Shown here piece after piece: positions 36,587-48,147 of a stretch of DNA of 64,000 nt. This DNA comes from Vermamoeba vermiformis (taxonomy: Eukaryota > Tubulinea > Echinamoebida). Position numbers and translations under genes: made by a program. The notes under the pieces were generated by a model. The model worked only from the letters and a program-made list of their open reading frames with translations. It made no database searches and was not told the origin of the DNA. Location of the stretch: the NCBI GenBank assembly GCA_045837725.1, contig JBEWZL010000220.1, positions 62,001 to 126,000 of the forward strand, given 5' to 3'. The stretch's first letter is position 1; every line of letters begins with the position of its first letter.

Positions 36587-37498
36587 ATGACGAGCATGAA
36601 GAATCCTGGCAAATCTATTTTTGACTTGTCCGAATCAGATTCGGAAGAGCTGCCGGATTTGGAGACGCGAGGACCTAACACGGCGGACGAGCTTATTGAC
36701 GAGAATAGTCCTCTTCATAATGCTGCAGCGCGAGGTCACACTCAATATTTAGAGACGTTATTGAATAACGGCGCCAGTGTAAACTCGAAAAATCAATATG
36801 GATCGACCCTACTGCACTTAGCCTCTACCCATGGACATATTAAATCTATGAATTTATTAATCACACGTGGCGCCAATGTTCAAGCTCGCAACAGATACGG
36901 AAACACCGCATTGCACATGGCAGCTTTGAACGGTCAAGTAGAGGCTGTGAAGCTCCTCGTCGAGAAGGGCATCGATATTAATGTCACCAATAACTCTGGC
37001 AGCACTCCTTTGCATTATGCAGGTCAGTTTGAAATTTAAATTTAATTATTGAGATCAATTACGTAACAATTTAGAAAATTAATCTGCCCATTGCTAGAAA
37101 AATACTAAAAATATTTATAGCACTCATGGGACGTGCGGAATGCATGAAATTGTTGATTAAGCTCCATGGCGATGTTTCCAAGTCGAATGCGACTGGCTCA
37201 ACGCCCTTACACGCCGCTTCATTGAACGGTTACGGTGAAAGCATGGAAATTCTCATTGAACGAGGTGCGTAGTATCGATAGATGCGTAAATACAGACGAG
37301 TAATAATATTTGTAGGCTGCGATATTAACCAGAAGAATATATACAACTACACGCCCATGAATTATGCAGATTCGAACAGTCGTGGTCACTCGCCGATCTA
37401 TAATCACGTCTCGACACTAGAGTAAGTTCAATATAGCATTACGGTGGGATAAAGCATCGCTCACATTCACTTCTTTTTTTAGCGACGATGATTTCTAA
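36587..37498 (+). CDS. Ankyrin-repeat protein (gankyrin-like size)
   Basis: Small protein of about 230 residues in four exons (36587-37021, about 37121-37264, 37317-37421, 37482-37498). Acidic N-terminus IFDLSESDSEELPDLE, then five or six ankyrin repeats with clean consensus: SPLHNAAARGHTQYLETLLNNGA, STLLHLASTHGHIKSMNLLI, NTALHMAALNGQVEAVKLLVEKG, STPLHYAALMGRAECMKLLI, STPLHAASLNGYGESMEILIERG, YTPMNYADSNSRGH. (First motif shown slightly beyond its core.) C-terminal acidic DDDDF. An all-ankyrin scaffold; gankyrin (PSMD10) has the same architecture, but nothing here proves orthology. Confidence 0.85.
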
Positions 37499-38458
37499 TG
37501 GATCTCAATATCAACCTCAATCTAAGCTCAAATAACACTATTGTATATTCATATTATACAATGGTGCATTTTATTGGATCTAGCTTGGACGAGCCACTTT
37601 AATTTATTATAGTAACCTTTTCATAACGTTCGACCTGTATAATACAAATGGATGTAAAATAAATATTACGTAATCAAACATAATGCCACTAATACAACAA
37701 TTAGTAGACAGTGAAGTTGGTGCCAGATGTACACACGTAGTAGAATCTCCGCTTTAATCTCGCTATGCAGTTGCATAGAACGCATTCTTAACTCAAATGT
37801 AATGACTAATTATTGAGTTCTAGCACACATTAAGCGAAGCTAGTAATCAAGCCGCAGAGAGTAAAACAGTTCACTTGTACCTGGTACATCTATTGAACAT
37901 CGACGGTCATAACAGGCCTAGTGTACACTTTCAAAGTTTGTAATCTTTGGAGCTAGAGTCTATAAGAAGGCTTTACAATTATCGGCGGCCGTTTCTATAT
38001 TTGGAAAACTGCCGTACGAATTCCACCGTTAACTTTCGGTAACTTTAGATCGAACCTGAAATCGCAACGGAAGAAAGATCGCGTACAACGGAATAAATAA
38101 CTGAGCAAAAGACAGGCATAGGGGTGTCAGGGAAGCAAATTCTGCAACTCTTGAAAAAAAATGAAAACAAGCAAATTTCCGTCGATTTTTGATCTAAAAT
38201 ATTCGCTCGGCAGCACAACAGCACCTGCTTTGTTACCCTGTCTAGATTTGTTTATCGCGTGTCAGTACCATTCACGCAATCTAGTTGCAAATGACTTTGT
38301 AAACAAGTTGCTTCCACGATCAAGCTTCACATTCAAACTAAAAAGGTAAGCTCAATGTCTTACAAATATTTGTAGCATTATTATTGCGAACAGGATTTAT
38401 AACACACTTATACAGCAGAACCAAAGTATACAAAGACTGCGTTAATTTCAAAAAAAGT
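37499..38458. other. 960-bp intergenic stretch without recognised gene
   Basis: Between the ankyrin and PP2C genes. A short open frame at 38161-38349 (MKTSKFPSIFDLKYSLGST) has no support and probably lies in the PP2C 5' leader. AATAAA at about 37660 could end the ankyrin transcript. No tRNA or repeat seen. Confidence 0.4.
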
Positions 38459-39240
38459 ATGAGTCACTCACCGCATGCAAGCTCAGTAAGTGATTGATTA
38501 CGTATTTATAATATTATGATACAATTATTATTGCGTGCATATATTATTGCAATTATTTGTCCCTAATTTCATATATTTTTATTTTTATCCTCCAAATTGT
38601 TAAATCTACGAAGTCGTCCCAAATAATTTCACTTCATTACGGCAGTACACACCGAGTTAATTATACAGCGTTTAAGTTATAATAAGCAAATTTCGCACTT
38701 GGTTGCAGAAAATAACGGTTATATTTTCGGCAGTCGGATGAGGATTTGCCGCAAGAAGATGACTGGCAACTCACCTACAAGCCCAAATCAGCGCTAGACA
38801 TCGAGGATGACGACGAGAAGCCTTCAAATGCACCTTTGTCGGTTGAAGAGTCATCGAGCGAAGCGCCAACTAGCGAACCAGAACAAACAGCCGAAGTTAA
38901 CGAGAACGAGTTGCCTGTGGTGCCTAAACCCAAGGAGGTGACACCTGCAGAGGACAAAACGGAGAATAAGGCCCCAGATAATAATACCAATGCTAGCACT
39001 ACACTCGTAACCCCGGTTGTCACAACACCGGCCAAGTCAGAACCAAACACGCCAACGAAGAAAGATGACAAAAGAAAATCTGACAAAAGGAAGTCAGATA
39101 AGAAGGACAAAAAGGACAAGAGCAGAGGCTCGGTTAGTCCCAAAAAACGAGACAGCAAACACAGATCTGACAAGAAACGTGCCAGCAAAAAAGATGACAA
39201 GCGCAGTTCAAAGGACGCTAACACGAGCAATATAACGAGC

Positions 39241-39275
<35 letters not shown>

Positions 39276-40623
39276 AAATGATAACGCGAACGAAAGCTCG
39301 AACACTAATAACACCAACGCGCCTTCTGAAAACAATACAAACGTCGTCAAAACTGAGACGACAGGCGGTGAATCAGTTGGCAAAGAGAAGATTGATGGCA
39401 CCGATGCACGCGTGATGTCAAAAGAGGAAGAAGAGGACTTGGAGAATATGCGCAAAGAACGACAACAAGGCCGCAAAAGACACGGTGCATTCTATGCTGG
39501 CAATAGCAAGTCAAAGATCGGCTTGGATGCGAAGGTAAGGATGAATATTAGGTCCTTGAAAGAGAAATATTAACGCTGCTTTGTGTTGCAGGAAGAAATT
39601 CCCGAGGCCCCGTCATCATCCTCAGGAACAGTTGCATTTTCATCAGCAACGTTTATTTCAACGGACGGCCGCATCACAAAACACAACATTCAAACGCGTG
39701 TCAAGAACAAATCAAAGCGATTTATCATTGCCTTCGCAGACACAGTGGGACGACGTGCGAATATGGAGGACGACTTTTTTATCGGAGGTCAATACCGCGG
39801 CTCCAGCGACGAGGACTTTATTGCGATATTCGACGGTCACGCTGGCCCCGATGTCGCTCACTATGCGGCGTATCAGTTACCAATCACTATGCAAGAGATG
39901 ATGAAGAAAAACAACAACATTCAGCTCTGCTTCAAGAAGGCATTCTACGAAATCAATCAACAGCTCAAGCAGAAGAAGATTGTTGGAGGTACGACGGTGT
40001 TGTCGTGCTACTTCCACCAACAAGATCTCTACATTGCCAATCTCGGTGACTGCAGAGCTGTCGCGTTGAATGCTGACGGCAAGTCTGTGCGACTGACACG
40101 TGATCACCGTCCTGATGCCCCTGAAGAGCAACGTCGCATTGAAAAGCTCGGTGGTGAAGTGACAACAGCTGTCACCAAAGAAGGCAAGCTCGTCAGTCGT
40201 GTCAACGGTGTCTTGGGTGTCGCTCGTGCCCTGGGAGATTTTGATCTCGAACCGTTCATTAATGCCGAGCCTGAAGTCTTCGTATTCCACCCTCAATCTG
40301 AAAAGCACAACTTCAAAGCGATTGTCATTGCCTGTGACGGCTTGTGGGACGTGGTGAGTACTCAACTTTGCATTAACGACGTGTGCAGCAAATCTAACGG
40401 TCATATTTCACAGCTGGAAGATCAGGAAGCCGTAGATATTATTAGTCCTTATTTAAAAGACCACGAAGTCGAGAAGGCCTGTGCTCGTCTTCGTAATGTC
40501 GCTTATGCTCGCGGTAGTACAGACAACGTGACGGCAGTTGTGATTCAGCTGTTGGATCAAGAAGAGATTACTGCATTGAAAAAGAGTAATGGCGGCAAGT
40601 CTGGCTGGTGCTCGGTGTCGTAA
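38459..40623 (+). CDS. PP2C/PPM-family Ser/Thr phosphatase with long disordered N-terminus
   Basis: Exon 1 encodes only MSHSPHASS; intron 1 (38486-38728) is spliced in phase to SDEDLPQEDDW. Residues about 10-290 are disordered, Glu/Ser/Lys-rich, with repeated KRKSDKR-type basic runs and a (TN)n tract from an AACACG repeat. The PPM domain follows: FADTVGRRANMEDDFFIGG (metal Asp after Glu), FDGHAGPDVA, GGTTVLSCYF, IANLGDCRAVAL, TRDHRPDAPEEQRRIEKLGG, GVARALGDFDLEP, VIACDGLWDV, GSTDNVTAVVI. The metal-binding aspartates are present. The protein ends GGKSGWCSVS, so the last four residues form a possible CaaX box. Four exons. The start was chosen as the only Met giving an in-frame junction. Confidence 0.9.
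39241..39275 (+). repeat. AACACG hexamer microsatellite in coding sequence
   Basis: About six perfect copies of AACACG encode a Thr-Asn run in the disordered part of the PP2C protein. The unit is a multiple of three, so length change keeps frame. Confidence 0.9.
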
Positions 40624-40834
40624 ATATCACCAATTGACACTTATATAATATTGCCCATGTATATAACTCCGTCACTTAATTACCGAAGCATCACTTCTCG
40701 AGATCAAACCACGATCTTGCAAACGTGATCCAACTTACCTTTCTAGCTATAATTGCCGCTGTATTTGTAACAAATACTTGTTTTGTATTGTAAATAAAAC
40801 GAATTACGTAAGCACTGAGTCGTACATGAAAGCG

Positions 40835-40843
40835 TCCCATAAT
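40835..40843 (+). promoter_or_regulatory. DUSE-like upstream element of RNase MRP RNA
   Basis: TCCCATAAT fits WCCCAYAAW and begins 62 nt upstream of the RNA 5' end inferred from helix P1. It pairs in type and distance with the U3 element at 12489. Confidence 0.7.
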
Positions 40844-40896
40844 CTCTGTGCTGCACTAAAAACACAAAAGCCGATCTCTGTCCTGCTTTTTATTTT

Positions 40897-41201
40897 GAAC
40901 ACCACGGCAAAGAATTACACTCGAAGCATACATACGAGATCCAGGCTCAGCCTGTTGATCCGCTGTTATAATGAGCTTCGGGGAAAGTCTCCGGACACTG
41001 GGGCAGAAAGTGTCAGCCTGTAGGGGCAAAATCCTACTTCTCTGCCGCTAAACCAAGACGCTCACCGTAGATGAGAAGAGTTTGGTAGAGAACTAGGCAG
41101 TTGGTCACAGTTAAAGTAATTGTAATTACTCTGTCTTGCTTCAACGTCGTGATGAGGCGAGATGGAGGTAACTCAACGGGGCTTACTCTTGCTGGTGTTC
41201 C
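40897..41201 (+). ncRNA. RMRP: RNase MRP RNA
   Basis: RNA subunit of RNase MRP, which cuts pre-rRNA at the A3-type site in the nucleolus. The core CGGGGAAAGTCTCCGGACAC at 40979 matches the MRP/P CR-I region (human MRP has GGGGAAAGUCCCCGGAC), and GGGGCAGAAAGTGTC right after it matches human GGGCAGAGAGUGCC. Near the 3' end CAACGGGGCTTACTCTTGC matches human ACACGGGGCUCAUUCUCAGC (CR-V). The ends are set by helix P1: GAACACCA at 40897 pairs fully with TGGTGTTC at 41193-41200. Hairpins GACACT/AGTGTC and GTAGG/CCTAC follow CR-I. RNase P RNA is less likely because the block after CR-I is MRP-like. Confidence 0.88.
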
Positions 41202-41335
41202 TCACGACATCTAATATTATAAAATAATTAACGGGGGTTTATGGGCGGGTTTCTATAATTAACAACACATTTACTAATTTTACAACAATTATCGGATCCA
41301 AAAATTCAAAAAATAATTATTTGGACGCCAATAAA

Positions 41336-41615
41336 TTAGGGCAAGTCAGTAATCTTTTTCTTTGGTGGAGGACCGCCAGCAACTTGAGATTTAGTCTGCT
41401 TTTGGTATTGGTCATCCGCGTGAGGGGTCCATACTTTTTCTTTCTTGCCCTACTCAATATCACCGTTAATATTTCCTTCTCATAATAGCAATACAAGATG
41501 TCTAGGAGTATCGTTGTCACAGTGTACTTACAGGAGGGGCGTTGGCTTCTTCGATCTTCTTTTCGAAGGTGCTTTTCAATTTGTTGGTGGATCCAGCGCG
41601 GTGCAAATCAGCCAT
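41336..41615 (-). CDS. Small basic Pro/Lys-rich protein, unknown
   Basis: Two exons (41615-41534 and about 41450-41336) encode about 65 residues: MADLHRAGSTNKLKSTFEKK, IEEANAPP, then GKKEKVWTPHADDQYQKQTK and SQVAGGPPPKKKITDLP. The intron has good GTAAGT and TAG ends. No domain recognised. Charged, probably disordered. Lies between RNase MRP RNA and the SDR gene. Confidence 0.65.
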
Positions 41616-41777
41616 GGTGGTATATTGCGCACAAGTAAGATTATTATTGACAATCTAGCGAGACAGCCATCAATAACGTTCAATCTCGGTAAATTTCTCG
41701 CTAGAAAGATTCTCTTGTCAGTTGCAATTCAGGCAGGGGTGACTTTGTACAGGGTAGTTTATGAACAGTTAATATGG

Positions 41778-43288
41778 CTAGTATTTGGACATTACAGTAT
41801 AATTAATGAAACGGTCGTAGATAAAGTTAGGCAATACTGCTGCGACCTTCATCAAGCCGTGCTCCATCGGGAATGGGAAGCCATAGTGGCCTTCATAGAA
41901 TGCATTAATACGATATATTAATTGGGTATACTAGTATTATGGTACTCACTCTTTTGTGCTGCAATGCCGTGGATAATGAAATTGACTGCCGTAGTAAGAT
42001 CCATCAGGAATGGAACTGGATGACCTCCTTGGTCCTAATACGGCAAGTATATGAATATTGTGATCAAGTGACATAATATCGCTAATTACCAATAAAGAAG
42101 TGCTAATAAAGCCCGGACAAATGTCGGTCACTTTGATCCCATTGTGAATGTTCTCGCAGCGCACTGACTCGAGATAACGACTTAGGCCCGCTTTAGTGGC
42201 ACAATATATGCTTCCTTTAGGCAAGCCTCTGAATTTAAAATTATTGTTAGTACGTGGGATCTAAGCCAGTACAAACGGTCAGATCCAATTTTCTAATGTT
42301 AATAAATGCTTATTATGTTATTATTTCCGATATTAGTATATAAAATATGAACTTACTTGTATCCTGCCACGCTAGAAATGCCTACAACGTGTCCACTCTT
42401 GCGCTCAACCATATCGGCCAAACAGCAGTTGATTGTCACTATTGCGCCAGTTAAATTGGTCATAATGGTCTTTATAGTATTATAATCAGTTTACGCGCAT
42501 AAAGTGATAATAGTGATTAATTTAGCGACTTACTTGTTGAATTTCTTTCGCGGACAGCTCGGCGGCAGGTGCTACTGTGTGTGTCATGCCTGCATTCGCT
42601 ATAACAATGTCTACTGGTCCTCGCTCGGATTTTAACTGAAATATGGGCATAATATTAGCTTAGTATTCTCATTGCGACGTTAATGAAAATATTAATGAGT
42701 TGTGGATCCAATAAATATTAGTAAAAATGAGGTACTTATTGAGTCCACTCGTACCTTCTTATATGTGGCTTCAATTTGATCTATTTTGGTCACATCTAAC
42801 GGATAATATTTGGCTTGACCGCCGGATCTGTTCAATGAATCGCATAATTTCTTCAGCTGGTCTTCTTTACGTGCACTCAGTGACAATACGGCTCCATATT
42901 TAGCAAATTCATAAGCCAAGCGTTCTCCAATGCCTTGTGACGCACCAGTAAGCCTACAAATAAATTTAATTAGATCCCGCATGTTGGATCCAATTAAGCG
43001 ACCGGGAATATTTTGTCTACCAATGCCATAAATATTAACTACACATACCATACGTGTTTTCCTTTAAAGTAAGCCTTTGGGTCGACACGTCGCTTGAGGA
43101 TCTACAAAATAAATTAATGTTAGTTTTAATTTCAACTACGTCTGCAATTAATTCTCCGTACGGTATTAAATAAATATATATGAGCTAAATTACTACAATG
43201 AATAACGAATTTAATTATGCAGAAGAGACACATGGCGTGACCAGATCTGCACCCGTTATTCAATTAAAGATGATGAACTTACGCTCAT
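41778..43288 (-). CDS. Short-chain dehydrogenase/reductase
   Basis: Classical SDR. Exons read in order: short leader MS then ILKRRVDPKAYFKGKHVW; LTGASQGIGERLAYEFAKYGA (TGxxxGIG cofactor loop; cited in part); LSLSARKEDQLKKLCD; YYPLDVTKID; VDIVIANAGMTH (NAG); IMTNLTGAIV; HVVGISSVAG (catalytic Ser); KGSIYCATKAGLSRYLESVR (YxxxK); ICPGFISTSLL; then LPNFIYDRFINYTVMSKY at the end. The catalytic Ser-Tyr-Lys triad is intact. ARK after the second strand suggests NADP(H). The layout resembles DHRS7 or 3-ketodihydrosphingosine reductase, but the substrate cannot be named. About seven introns. The first exon is tiny, so the start is less certain. Confidence 0.82.
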
Positions 43289-43438
43289 GCCTCTCGTGTA
43301 TTATAATTAGTTGCTAGTATTGTGCAGTGTATAGAGGTGTTAAACAACTAATCGATCTATTTTTATCGTGCACGTAATTGCGTGTAAGAGGTCAGCTAAT
43401 TTTCAACTCACCAAAATAAGAATAACACCACTATTACT

Positions 43439-44898
43439 ATGGCAGGTCGCGGTGCTCGTCCTCGCAAAGTGATTCCTAATCGCGAGTTCATTGAAGTGCA
43501 AGAGAACATGCGGCTGTTGAAGTTGTTTCCAGATGCACTTGAATTGCGCGACCATTTTATGCATTTGAGAGTTAAGGCGGATGAAGGAAAGACTTGGATC
43601 AATCAAGGTATGCATTGGACTATTAAATAAGATTATTTGGAATATTAAATTAATATCTTGACAGAAAAAAAGCAAACTCGTCGGATCCCGCTTCCAAATG
43701 GGGGTTGGTACGTATTATTAGCACTAAAAATCATGTAAAATATTCTTAAATGCGTATAATAGGTTTCAAGGCGAAGAATTAGTTAACAATAAACGAAACG
43801 GCTACGGTATTTACTCAGATCTGAACGGCAATCTCTATGAGGTAAGTAATATCTCAATTAATCATATAGTGCATGTAATAACATATTATTAAGGGAGTAT
43901 GGGTCGATGATAAGAAGAGCGGTCACTTTCACGTAAGATCTGAAGCGCGTACTGGATTGTTCTTCACTCATTAACTCGCTTAAATACGATTATAGTGCTA
44001 TTACAAGAACGGAGAGAGATTCGAAGGGCAGTTTGAGAATGATAAGAGGAATGGTGAAGGAGTTCACTATTATCCTGACGGTTCTCAAGTAAGTTTATCA
44101 GATCCGACTCAAACTCCAGTAAAGGCGCTAACAAATTGGTTAATAGTACAGTGGTGAATATATAAATGACTATAGGCACGGTGTAGGCTTTTATTTCTCT
44201 GCAGCTGAGTTTTATACGCTACAAAAGGTATGCTGTTCGGATCTGCTAGAATTTAATTGAATACTTACCGTTACATTCAGATGCACTTTAGAAAATACAA
44301 CGAGGGACAGTTAATAGAAGAATATGAAGTATATACTGCGTAAGTTTGAACGGATCCACACAGTTCTATTGGAATACATATTTCTCTTTAGACAACAACG
44401 TTACAATGAGCGGCCAGTGAATGGATTTGGCACGATAATTGACGTCTCAGGCAACAAATACGAAGGCGACTTTATCAACAGTAAGAAGTAAGTTTTATGA
44501 ATTGAGAAGCTCCGGATGTACCTTGAATATTCGCTAATATTTGTCTAGGCACGGTAAAGGCAAAGTGACCGCGCCCAATGGCGATGTATTTGTCGGCGAG
44601 TTCATTGAGGACCAACGACACGGCCTGGGCATGTTAAAAACAACAGCGGGCAAGTACTATTATCAGAGCTGGCACCACGATGACTTGGAGTATGGTACGA
44701 CACTGCAATTATAGTGCTCATATTAGTATATATTATATGGGCTAATGATGACGCAGAGAATGAGACCGACAAACACAACTTTGAAAACTACTTGTGGTAC
44801 GATGGTAGGTGTCACTCGTGTCATTCAGTGCCTGACAGTACGCGGGTATTAACGCTCACTTACCAAATATAGAAGGTGGATTCAGCTCGCACAACTAG
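43439..44898 (+). CDS. MORN-repeat protein
   Basis: About 300 residues in ten short exons. N-terminal helical segment RGARPRKVIPNREFIEVQEN, then at least six MORN repeats: GGWFQGEELVNNKRNGYGIY, LYEGVWVDDKKSGHFH, RFEGQFENDKRNGEGVHYY, QYSGEYINDYRHGVGFYF, KYEGDFINSKKHGKGKVTA, DVFVGEFIEDQRHGLGML. MORN repeats bind membranes or act as scaffolds at cell junctions and cytoskeleton. No enzymatic domain attached. Ends EGGFSSHN. Confidence 0.9.
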
Positions 44899-45401
44899 GC
44901 ACGCAAGATTGCAAATATAGTTTGGAGGTAGTTATTAATCGTTGTGAAATACCGTCTATACCTCAAAGGCAAGCACGTGCTTCAATTGATCGAGAACTGA
45001 TTGGTCATTACACTCGGCACATTATATTACACCATAGATGTGCTGCTTGGACACATCAAGCGTGGCAGTAAATAATGACGTCATGCATGATAAATACATT
45101 GTAGATTTTTGGTAATTTATTGCTAGTTGGCCTGTTGTGCTTTTGTGAGCTATTGGTGGTCATAACTGAGAGTCAAGAGCGCTCAAATTCTGCCAGTAGA
45201 CCTGATGGCATCCACTTAGATGCATGCACAAGTGTCGCGGTATCTATTGAAGTCGTTGGTCTTTCTGATGGATTAGTGCGTGAATTGAGAGCACAACTTG
45301 AGCAGAGGAAGCACGTCAAATCGACCAAGTAAGCAATCTGCTGTCCTTCGTGCTGCAGTTTTTTGTCGTGAATTAATTCTTTGGTGCAAATATTAGATAG
45401 A
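44899..45401. other. Convergent 3' intergenic region
   Basis: 503 bp between the ends of the MORN gene (plus) and MYRF (minus). An open frame on the plus strand at 45123-45332 (LVGLLCFCELLVVITESQ...) has no ATG and no upstream exon I could find, so I do not call it a gene. Confidence 0.4.
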
Positions 45402-47156
45402 CTAAGAACAGAACACGTTAGTCTTAATGACAGGTTGCAGCAGGTTATGATCTTGAGTACCTGTAACTAATATGGCAACAAGGAACAACATCACCACAAC
45501 AATGAATATCTTGGTGGACCTCGTCGGATTGATGGAACATTGAATTGGATGCCACCGGCCCATCGGATGTCCTGCGCATAACTTGTCAGTGACCGCACAA
45601 ATAGATCGTATCGCGCACTCGTACCTGGCTTCACTTTGCTATCAAATTCCTCGATTTTGATTCTCAGTTCGCTGATCTGATTCACCAGTGCTTGTCGTTC
45701 GTTTGGATCATAGTTCAAAGCTTGCAGTTGACGTTGTTTGTATCCGTCTAGTCGCGCAACAGCCATCTTGCTCTCGTCCTCTTCGTAGTCACCAATCTTC
45801 TTGCGAATAGACAGCCACACAATCACGTCGTGGAGTGTCATGCGCATCGCAACTAAATCTCCTTCGGACTCTTTCTGCTGATTGGCCAATTGTTTCACTG
45901 CTTGAATCAACACAGGCACCATGTCAGAATAATTGACAGACAGGTACCCGTTCTCTTCTTGTTTGACTGCTTCAGGGAACACTTCTTGGACTTGTTGCGC
46001 GATCAATCCCAGGACTCGCTCACGATGATCCAAGCCCTGCACGATAATATTTGATAAGTCCTCTTAATGCTATCTTGTGACAGTACGTACTGGTAGAGTA
46101 TCGGGCTTCCACTGATATCGCACACCTTGGAGTTGTGTCACCATTTGCAGCGCATCGACGATCTCCTCGATGTTGGTTTTGAGCCTTAGATCGGAAAACT
46201 GATGGAATGAATAGGCACGCACAGAGCCTTCAAGATCCGAGTCAGTCGCGCAAAGTGTCAAAAGTTGACACGCGTCACTTACCGTGCACGTCTAATGATG
46301 TCGGCATGACAATCGGGGACGGTTGAGACGTGTTGGAGTTGTTCTCTGAATGAGGACTGTGCACTGGCGATGGCTCAGCACTCAAATTGGGGGCAATGAG
46401 CTCCTGACCAGCGTCTAATCTGCGCTTCTTTTGTGCTGGTTGTTGCGCCGTCGAGGACTGCGAGTGCGATGTTTTAAATGTAACTGAGCGACACTCTAAT
46501 ATAGTTCCCAGGTAACTCGCTACTTCGACACGAAAGTAAATAGAACTTGATGTGTTAGTGGCTGCAATGAGCTGAAAATCGACCGTGGCTTGGAACTGAA
46601 CTGTGCGGTTGTCAGATCCGGATCCTTCAAATCAAACTAAACCTACCTGGATTGGCGTTCACTTGACTCACGGCAATATTTCCTAATTTTACAGAGTATT
46701 CTGTTGACAGTTCTGGCTTTTCGGTTAGATCGGCATTGATTATTGACACATTTAAAGATCTCCAATCGCACTCCATAAGCGTCATAATTGATAGCCGTAA
46801 ATGTTTGCCTCTACCATAAACTACGCGTATTGTGTCACCATCATTGATTTGCTCGTACGCTCCTTTTGCTTTTCTAAAAAAAACGATTAATACGTAAATA
46901 TGGTCAGAGTTACAATAAATACGTCAAATATACTTCAATATTCCTTCCATATTTTTCTTAATTTTCATTCTTACTTTGGGCGGTGAAGTAAAATTGTTCG
47001 GATGGGATCAAGTGTATGCGCAACTTCAATGGCATTATTGCTCGTCGCAGGAATATTTTCGTGATTATTCGGCCATTCTAATTCGATGTTGTCCTCAGGC
47101 GAAGAACTGCCGAAAATACTGTCAATTTCATCTGCTTCCAAGATGTCAAAAGACAT
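45402..47156 (-). CDS. MYRF: MYRF-type membrane-bound, self-cleaving transcription factor
   Basis: Start MSFDILEADEIDSIFGSSS, an acidic region. Then an Ndt80/PhoG-like DNA-binding domain: KAKGAYEQINDGDTIRVVYG, HLRLSIMTLMECDWRSLNVS, FQATVDFQLIAATNTSSIYFR. A Ser/Pro/Gln linker with a basic KKRRLD patch (possible NLS) follows. The S74/intramolecular-chaperone domain comes next: SDLRLKTNIEEIVDALQMV, GVRYQWKPDTLP, RERVLGLIAQQVQEVFPEAV; SDLRLK holds the Ser-Lys dyad that self-cleaves MYRF trimers. A coiled segment follows. A short intron (donor near 45625) joins to one hydrophobic helix IFIVVVMLFLVAILV and a short tail ending FCS. Family knowledge: the trimer is made at the ER, cleaves itself and the N-part enters the nucleus. 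The tail is much shorter than in animals. Confidence 0.88.
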
Positions 47157-47442
47157 GGTGGACTATCGTCGTCAAATAGATGTGGTAGTAAAATAAAAGC
47201 ATGACCGACATCGCTTGTGTGGTTGATAGCCCGCGAAAGTTCGAAATTAGAAATTGTGAGCGATTTCTGTGTGGACCAATCAGGAGCCGACGATTGTAGT
47301 GTGGATTGGTCCTTTCGATATCGTTTTGCGCAAAACATAAGCAAGAAATAATGCAAGTTCAATTAAAATTGATCTTTATTTCAATTCGTACAAGAAATCT
47401 CGGTGGATCTTTGTACTCGTTCAAGCACACAGAGGAGCAGGT

Positions 47443-47877
47443 CTACTTGATGTTAATGCGCTTAGCACCAGTCTTCTCTTTCTTTTGGATCTTCGGCAGA
47501 GTGACTTCAAGCAAGCCATGATTGTACGTGGCTTGAATCTGCTCGGCAGTCACTCCTTCGGGCAAACTCATTGAGCGAGAGAACTTGCCGTAGCTACGCT
47601 CGACGCGGTGATACTTCTCGTTCTCTTCCTTCTTCTCTTGTTGCTTCTCGCCGCTAATGGTTAAGACGCCATTGTCGACTTCAATGTTGATCTGATCGCG
47701 CGGCACACCGGGCAACTCGGCGCAGAGCACAATGGCATTGTCGGTCTCTTTGACATCGACTTTAGGGCGCCATTGGCTCATCATTCCACCCTTCTCTCCA
47801 AGGAACGGATCGAAGGACGACAGACGTGTGTCGAACACATCTGCGAAAGGATCGGCTAAAAATCGAGCAAGACTCAT
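47443..47877 (-). CDS. Small heat-shock protein, Hsp20 family
   Basis: Intronless, 144 residues. MSLARFLADPFADVFDTRLS, then an alpha-crystallin domain at about 35-135: VDVKETDNAIVLCAELPGV, INIEVDNGVLTISGEKQ, RSYGKFSRSMSLPEGV, and the C-terminal GLLEVTLPKIQKKEK (G-x-L motif). Class I-like form of ATP-independent holdase chaperone. The absence of introns in this intron-rich genome fits a stress gene that must be expressed when splicing fails; bacterial origin is an alternative. No clear heat-shock element array was seen upstream. Confidence 0.95.
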   Translation of the reverse strand: MSLARFLADPFADVFDTRLSSFDPFLGEKGGMMSQWRPKVDVKETDNAIVLCAELPGVPRDQINIEVDNGVLTISGEKQQEKKEENEKYHRVERSYGKFSRSMSLPEGVTAEQIQATYNHGLLEVTLPKIQKKEKTGAKRINIK

Positions 47878-48147
47878 TGTTGATTAGTGCTTAGTTGTTG
47901 AGTGTAGTATTGACGAATGATGAAATAATCGAGCGATCCAGTTTCAATTTATGTCTGTCGGTCTGCAGAAAGTCAACAGATAATTCTTTTTTTCCTATTG
48001 GATCTCAGTGAAAAGCAGAACTTGACTTGATTTGGATAAGTTGGCAAAATGCAACGATTATTGCAATATATATCAACGAGAAAATTTGCACTATAAAAGT
48101 GAATTTACATGTACGTCGCGATATTTACAATTTGGTTGGATCTTACA

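Noticed and set aside
38161-38349. Small protein MKTSKFPSIFDLKYS
   Set aside because: Short, AT-rich, no domain and no splice partner; likely PP2C leader.
40897-41201. RNase P RNA rather than RNase MRP
   Set aside because: The block after CR-I (GGCAGAAAGTGTC) follows the MRP pattern, and the CR-V flank matches MRP.
45120-45332. Plus-strand secreted protein LVGLLCFCELLVVITESQ
   Set aside because: No ATG, a stop just upstream and no supporting exon; probably 3' flanking sequence.
47443-47877. Hsp20 as recent bacterial transfer
   Set aside because: Only the lack of introns suggests it; codon use looks like the neighbours and intronless Hsp20 genes are common in eukaryotes.
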